DNA of 64,000 bases from Lucifuga dentata. Taxonomy: Eukaryota > Chordata > Actinopteri > Ophidiiformes > Bythitidae. Location: positions 310,001 to 374,000 of the forward strand of contig VXCM01000496.1 of assembly GCA_014773175.1 (NCBI GenBank). Reading direction: 5' to 3'. The translations under genes were made by a program, and so were the position numbers. Every line of letters begins with the position of its first letter. Positions within the stretch are counted from its first letter, which is position 1. Positions 62,801 through 64,000 of the stretch are shown here, in pieces. The notes under the pieces were generated by a model. That model made no database searches. It was not told where the DNA came from and saw only the letters and a list, made by a program, of their open reading frames with translations.

Positions 62801-63854
62801 GATGATGGAAACCAAAAACAGTATGCAAGTTGTAAACTGAAATTTCTGTGGTATACAGAATAATAATCTGTGCTGTTTCTTAAATTAGCTTGTATGTCAG
62901 CTCCATGAGATACCTCAAGGCTACACAATCCTCCTAATTTACCAGAACAGCCACTGAGATTCAAGTGCATTGTTACAATCAATGGCAGGCACATGTCTGA
63001 ACAAAGACGATTGGGATTTAATGGGCTAATATGATCTTTAATGATCAGACTATGATGTTGGTTTTGCTAAAGTTTGCTGATAGAAATCATTTTAACAGTC
63101 ATTGTCTAAGTTTTTCCATTTCTCATGGCTTTGTAGCTAAATGTTTTATCTCTAAAAGCACTTGAGGCCATCTGTTATTCTCTCTGATAGTTTCGAAGAG
63201 AAGCTCAGTGATCTAGTCCTCTGATCCTGTAAATCACTTCTCACTGAAAGATTGTGGATGTTGGCTTGAATAGAATTTATGTACCATATTAAATCTTACA
63301 TGAAGCTGCTGTTGCGTATGAGTTGCCTCTAAGAGAGGAGTGGCTCTTAGATACTTTTGTGATGAATGTAGCATGAGGGGAAAGTCTCAGTTTCTCATTT
63401 TCTAAGCGTGTAGTTATCACATGACTTTGTTCTTAAGGGGAAACATTTGCGTGTTAGCTATTGGAAAGGAATGCTGACAGGAAAAGCAAAATGCTTTGCT
63501 TTGGAGGAAGGCCAGTGTAGCGCCTAGCAGCAGAAAGGGAGGGAGGACGGTGTTACTGGGCCGGCCCCTCAATGTGCCATGTTCTTTCATTTAAGGAATG
63601 TTAACTCTTTGTAGTGCATTACACAACTGAGTGGTTTACTGTCTTTTTTTTTTTTTTTNTTTTTTTTTTTTTTCTTTTGGCAATATTTTACAGTGCATAC
63701 CAAACATGAGTCAGATTCTGATGCATTTTTATATGATATTTGTGCATATAACTTCCTCTTACAAATGCTGACCTTAAATTTCCTCAGAGTGGACATTGTT
63801 TGCAAAAGATCCACATTTTTAATTCCTTAATTCAGCCATTCTTTCTTTATGCAG
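59466..63854 (+). other. dclk2: dclk2 intron 1
   Basis: This intron is bounded by GTAAGT and a pyrimidine-rich TTTATGCAG acceptor, splitting codon 136 after its first base. It contains CT/TA microsatellite sequence (59862-59900), a T tract near 60480, a poly-A tract with an N at 61134, an interspersed repeat (61742-62060) and a poly-T tract with an N at 63659. The remainder shows nothing recognisable. Confidence 0.9.
61742..62060 (+). mobile_element. Common fish interspersed repeat
   Basis: TCATGTTTATTTGTATAGCC, CTCAGAGGGCTTTACAGGCC, GATGAGGAAAAATGCC, GGAAGAAACCTCGAGAGAGG and a CCTCTCCTCGAACAGCCAGG end follow the order of a repeat found in very many percomorph genomes. The family is recognised by pattern only and the right end is approximate. 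It sits in dclk2 intron 1. Confidence 0.6.
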
Positions 63855-64000
63855 GTGAGAGCTATGTGTGTGCCTCCAACGAACCTTTCCGACGTGTGGA
63901 CTACACCAAGAACGTCAACCCCAACTGGTCAGTGAGTGGTAGGACTGGCTCGTCACGCTCCCTCTCCTCTCTCAGCATGCTAAAGAGTGAACTGCAGCGT
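63855..64000 (+). CDS. dclk2: Doublecortin-like kinase 2, coding exon 2 (runs off window)
   Basis: After a TTCTTTATGCAG acceptor ending at 63854, two bases complete the glycine codon left open by exon 1. The frame then reads [13 protein letters not shown] and [13 protein letters not shown] (about residues 137-162), the end of the first doublecortin domain. A Ser/Arg-rich linker ([17 protein letters not shown]) follows and is open to the window edge. SNEPFR and VDYTKN resemble DCLK2 more than DCLK1, which has SIEPFK and LEYTKN at this place (from memory of the families). No open reading frame tool would join it to exon 1; the phase match and the domain continuity do. The exon end is not in the window. 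Confidence 0.93.

Overview
The window is vertebrate nuclear DNA and almost certainly teleost. Coding sequence is sparse, exons are bounded by GT/AG splice signals, and microsatellites and short non-autonomous transposons are abundant. Several interspersed repeats look like families common in percomorph fish; that last point is recognition from memory, not a search.

Only two protein-coding genes can be supported, and each is incomplete. On the minus strand, 15726-17521 is the large first coding exon of nr3c2, the mineralocorticoid receptor, encoding most of its N-terminal transactivation domain. The DNA-binding-domain exon is not seen at lower coordinates, so 1-15725 is the near end of a long intron. 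On the plus strand, 59060-59465 and 63855-64000 are the first two coding exons of dclk2 (doublecortin-like kinase 2), covering the first doublecortin domain; the gene runs off the right edge. The genes are head to head, with start codons about 41.5 kb apart. NR3C2 and DCLK2 are also neighbours on human chromosome 4q31, so this looks like conserved vertebrate synteny.

Layout: 1-15725, nr3c2 intron with a SINE-like copy, two hairpin elements and a perfect palindrome; 15726-17540, nr3c2 exon; about 18.0-19.6 kb, presumed nr3c2 promoter and non-coding first exon, with clustered inverted CCAAT boxes, CpG-rich patches and a long purine tract; 19.6-58.5 kb, intergenic DNA with no supportable host gene. 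The intergenic part holds a diverged direct duplication with LINE-like tails (30.3-31.2 kb), two inverted copies of a TTAA-flanked MITE (33.3 and 47.3 kb), a decayed hAT transposon with an exact 8-bp target duplication and nested insertions (38.5-40.9 kb), a 5'-truncated LINE (about 54 kb) and a good CTCF-like motif (55.77 kb). 58.5-64 kb holds the dclk2 leader, exon 1, intron 1 and the start of exon 2.

Single N bases mark assembly joins. At five of them the same 64-67 bases occur on both sides, which looks like unmerged contig overlap rather than real tandem duplication. I found no convincing undescribed multi-gene system. The most interesting points are the predicted upstream ORF overlapping the nr3c2 start codon, the long intronic hairpin with a template-switch signature, the nested transposons and several candidate conserved non-coding blocks.
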